Shown here one piece after another: positions 62,196 to 64,000 of a stretch of DNA of 64,000 bases; the stretch's first letter is position 1, and each line of letters begins with the position of its first letter. The stretch spans positions 1,674,001-1,738,000 of the forward strand of contig OZ242021.1 in NCBI GenBank assembly GCA_965204925.1. Reading direction: 5' to 3'. The notes beneath the pieces are model-generated. The model ran no database searches and was not told the DNA's origin. It was given only the letters and a program-made list of their open reading frames with translations. The DNA is from G963663315 sp965204925. Lineage in GTDB: Bacteria; Pseudomonadota; Gammaproteobacteria; Arenicellales; Poriferihabitantaceae. The translations under genes and the position numbers were made by a program.

Positions 62196-62711
62196 GTGTC
62201 CGAGCCTGAACAGGTAATGCCGGATGAACACAGACAATCGTTGATTGCCGAGCTCGCCGACCGTCTGACGGCCGCGTCTGCCCGGTTGGCTACGGTGGAA
62301 TCGTGTACCGGAGGCGGTCTCGCTTTTGCATTGACCGCGATGGCCGGCAGCTCCGACTGGTTCGAGTGTGGCCTGGTCACCTATTGCAATCAGGCGAAGT
62401 CGGATCTGGCGGCGGTGCCGATGGATTTGATTATCGCTCATGGCGCGGTCAGCGAGCAGGTCGCGGGCGCAATGGCTACGGGAGGCCGGGCCAGGGCGGA
62501 CGCCGATTACTGCGTGTCGGTCACGGGTATTGCCGGACCGGGCGGCGGGTCGGCCGATAAACCGGTTGGAACGGTATGCTTTGGCTGGGTCGGTCAGCAT
62601 CATGCGCCGCAGACGGACACGGCGCTGTTCGATGGCGACCGCCGCCATGTGCGGGAACAGTCGATCGACTTTGCCCTGGCGGGATTGCTGGATCGTTGGC
62701 AAACCCTGTAA
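62196..62711 (+). CDS. pncC: CinA-family nicotinamide-nucleotide amidohydrolase (PncC)
   Basis: A 171-residue stand-alone CinA C-terminal domain enzyme that deamidates NMN to NaMN in NAD recycling. Signatures: ATVESCTGGGLAFALTAMAG near residue 33, VTYCNQAKSDLAAVP, HGAVSEQVAGAMATGGR and CVSVTGIAGPGGGSADKPVG near 110. GTG 62196 and ATG 62217 are both possible starts. It follows the lytic transglycosylase by 65 bp, which may be only chance. Confidence 0.93.
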   Translation: MSEPEQVMPDEHRQSLIAELADRLTAASARLATVESCTGGGLAFALTAMAGSSDWFECGLVTYCNQAKSDLAAVPMDLIIAHGAVSEQVAGAMATGGRARADADYCVSVTGIAGPGGGSADKPVGTVCFGWVGQHHAPQTDTALFDGDRRHVREQSIDFALAGLLDRWQTL

Positions 62712-62969
62712 GCGTACGGGGACGCAAGATTGAAGTCATGACGAAGCTTTCGCCTGTTTCTGAACGGGCGCAGCATATCATGCGTTTGCCGGTGCAAGAT
62801 TTGCCGGAGCGTGACAACAGCCCCCAAAAGGTGTACTATCAGGGCTGACTGTCAGGACTGTGGTATCGAAAGGCTGGCAAGATCGACAAGAGCATCAAGC
62901 CGTCCGCTTCATGTCATCGACATCGGGCGGGCAGCCTGACAAATTTACCTTACACAAAGAGGCATTACC

Positions 62970-63941
62970 ATGAGAAACACGATTTTATCTTCGATTGTTG
63001 CCGCGGGAATGGCTGTGACCGGCATGAGCGCAATGACCGCGCATGCCCAGCAACAGTTTATTTCCATTGGTACGGGAGGGGTAACCGGCGTTTACTATCC
63101 GACCGGCGGCGCTATTTGCAGACTGGTCAACAAGAACCGCAAGGAGCATGGCATTCGTTGTTCGGCGGAGTCGACCGGCGGCTCGATTTATAATATCAAT
63201 ACGATTCGCGCCGGTGAACTTGAATTTGGTGTAGCGCAATCCGACTGGCAATATCATGCTTACCTCGGTACTTCCAAGTTCAAGGATCAGGGGGCATTCG
63301 AGAATCTGCGCGCTGTCTTTTCGGTGCACCCCGAACCGGTTACGATCATCGCCAGCGACGCCTCCGGGATCAATACCCTGACCGATGTCAAGGGCAAGCG
63401 TCTGAATATCGGCAACCCCGGTTCCGGCACACGCGGCACGTGGGAAGTCATTGAAGAAGCGCTCGGCTGGCAACGCAGCGATCTCAAACTGGCCGCGGAA
63501 ATGAAATCGGCGGAAACCGGGCAGGCGGTATGCGACGGCAAGATTGACGCCTATTTCTGGCTGGTTGGTCATCCGTCCGCCCTGACCCAGGAATCTCTGG
63601 CAACCTGTGATGCCCATCTGGTGCATGCGGAAGGGGCGGCTATCGACAAACTGGTGGCCGACAACCCATACTATCGCACCGCCTCGATTCCCGCGGGCAT
63701 GTACAACAATGAGAATGACATCAGGACGTTCGGAGTTGGAGCCACGTTCGTTTCCAGCGCCGATGTTCCCGATGAGGTCGTCTATGTAGTGGTCAAGGCC
63801 GTATTTGAAAATTTCGAGGACTTCAGGAAACTTCATCCCGCGTTTGCCAATCTGAGTGAGGCGGAAATGATTTCCGACTCCCTGTCAGCCCCGTTGCATG
63901 CGGGCGCAAAGAAGTATTACAAGGAACGCGGCTGGATGTAA
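62970..63941 (+). CDS. TAXI-family TRAP transporter binding protein
   Basis: A 323-residue periplasmic receptor of the TAXI type. A Sec signal peptide ends MTAHAQQQ. The mature start ISIGTGGVTGVYYPTGGAIC is diagnostic, followed by CSAESTGGSIYNINTIRAGE, GVAQSDWQYHAY and RLNIGNPGSGTRGTWEV. TAXI receptors serve TRAP permeases with fused small and large subunits; that permease should lie beyond the window end. Ligand is unknown, commonly glutamate or a related acid. A 258-bp gap upstream holds no gene I can see. Confidence 0.94.
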   Translation: MRNTILSSIVAAGMAVTGMSAMTAHAQQQFISIGTGGVTGVYYPTGGAICRLVNKNRKEHGIRCSAESTGGSIYNINTIRAGELEFGVAQSDWQYHAYLGTSKFKDQGAFENLRAVFSVHPEPVTIIASDASGINTLTDVKGKRLNIGNPGSGTRGTWEVIEEALGWQRSDLKLAAEMKSAETGQAVCDGKIDAYFWLVGHPSALTQESLATCDAHLVHAEGAAIDKLVADNPYYRTASIPAGMYNNENDIRTFGVGATFVSSADVPDEVVYVVVKAVFENFEDFRKLHPAFANLSEAEMISDSLSAPLHAGAKKYYKERGWM

Positions 63942-64000
63942 TTCCCGGCGCGCCGGCCGCAACCGGCAAGGCCCTCTGTGAATTTCGGTTCATATGGCCT

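Noticed and set aside
1..64000. tRNA or rRNA genes
   Set aside because: The spacers were scanned by eye for cloverleaf and rRNA-like sequence and none was seen; a covariance-model search would be needed to exclude them fully.

Overview
This window looks like a chromosomal piece of a free-living or host-associated gammaproteobacterium with a moderately GC-rich genome. The evidence is gene content. A minus-strand block runs glnE - ilvE - zinc-finger protein - waaF. There are also an LpxL/HtrB-type acyltransferase, an MltD-like LysM lytic transglycosylase, aat, a pyrophosphate-type phosphofructokinase with two small partner genes, and a remnant of a sulfide:quinone oxidoreductase. No rRNA, tRNA or CRISPR array was recognised. 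The exact lineage cannot be told from the sequence alone. An uncultivated, scavenging marine-type bacterium would fit the four solute-uptake loci (two TRAP-DctP, one TRAP-TAXI, one polar amino-acid ABC), but that is inference.

Layout. 0-3.3 kb (minus): TRAP dctPQ, a bacterial SABATH-type carboxyl methyltransferase and folE. 3.5-7.1 kb (plus): a DUF2797 protein, a WbpM/CapD-type dehydratase without its membrane domain, a GIY-YIG-like miniprotein and a decayed C5 DNA methyltransferase. 7.1-10.1 kb (minus): a methyltransferase and two transporters. 10.1-17.9 kb: an acyl-CoA ligase, a repeat-bearing coiled-coil protein, an FAD oxidase divergent from a complete TRAP dctQMP operon, and two small proteins. 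17.9-20.4 kb: a truncated D12-class adenine methylase, a sulfotransferase and a GT2 fused to a degenerate LmbE-like domain. 20.5-33.1 kb: a defence-type operon encoding a DUF499 ATPase, a small protein, a DUF1156 DNA methylase and a PLD-SNF2 helicase. It is interrupted by a block with an MBL-fold gene, gene debris and a HigBA-like pair. 33.2-44.7 kb: housekeeping (waaF, ilvE, glnE, aat, amino-acid ABC transporter, pfp). 44.8-50 kb: a second accessory region with a methylase/HNH restriction-modification pair, several broken genes, a possible nuclease and an ATPase with ankyrin-like repeats. 50.2-55 kb: lpxL-like acyltransferase, SLC13 permease and class I fumarase. 55-58.6 kb: a damaged area with an RnfB/ArsS chimera and an IS5-family element that has fused remnants of a LysR gene and an SQR gene. 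58.6-64 kb: small proteins, MltD-like enzyme, CinA-type amidase and a TAXI binding protein.

The most notable signals are five. First, the DUF499/DUF1156/PLD-helicase operon, with a degraded duplicate of the methylase 5' end on the far side of the inserted block, and a perfect 18-bp palindrome after a TATAAT box just before the methylase. Second, the SABATH methyltransferase 5 bp from folE. Third, the GT2 protein with a catalytically degenerate deacetylase-like tail. Fourth, the RnfB-ArsS chimera. Fifth, a small family of GC-rich palindromic intergenic repeats. Several genes carry single-base frameshifts, some at homopolymers, so assembly error should be kept in mind beside true gene decay.
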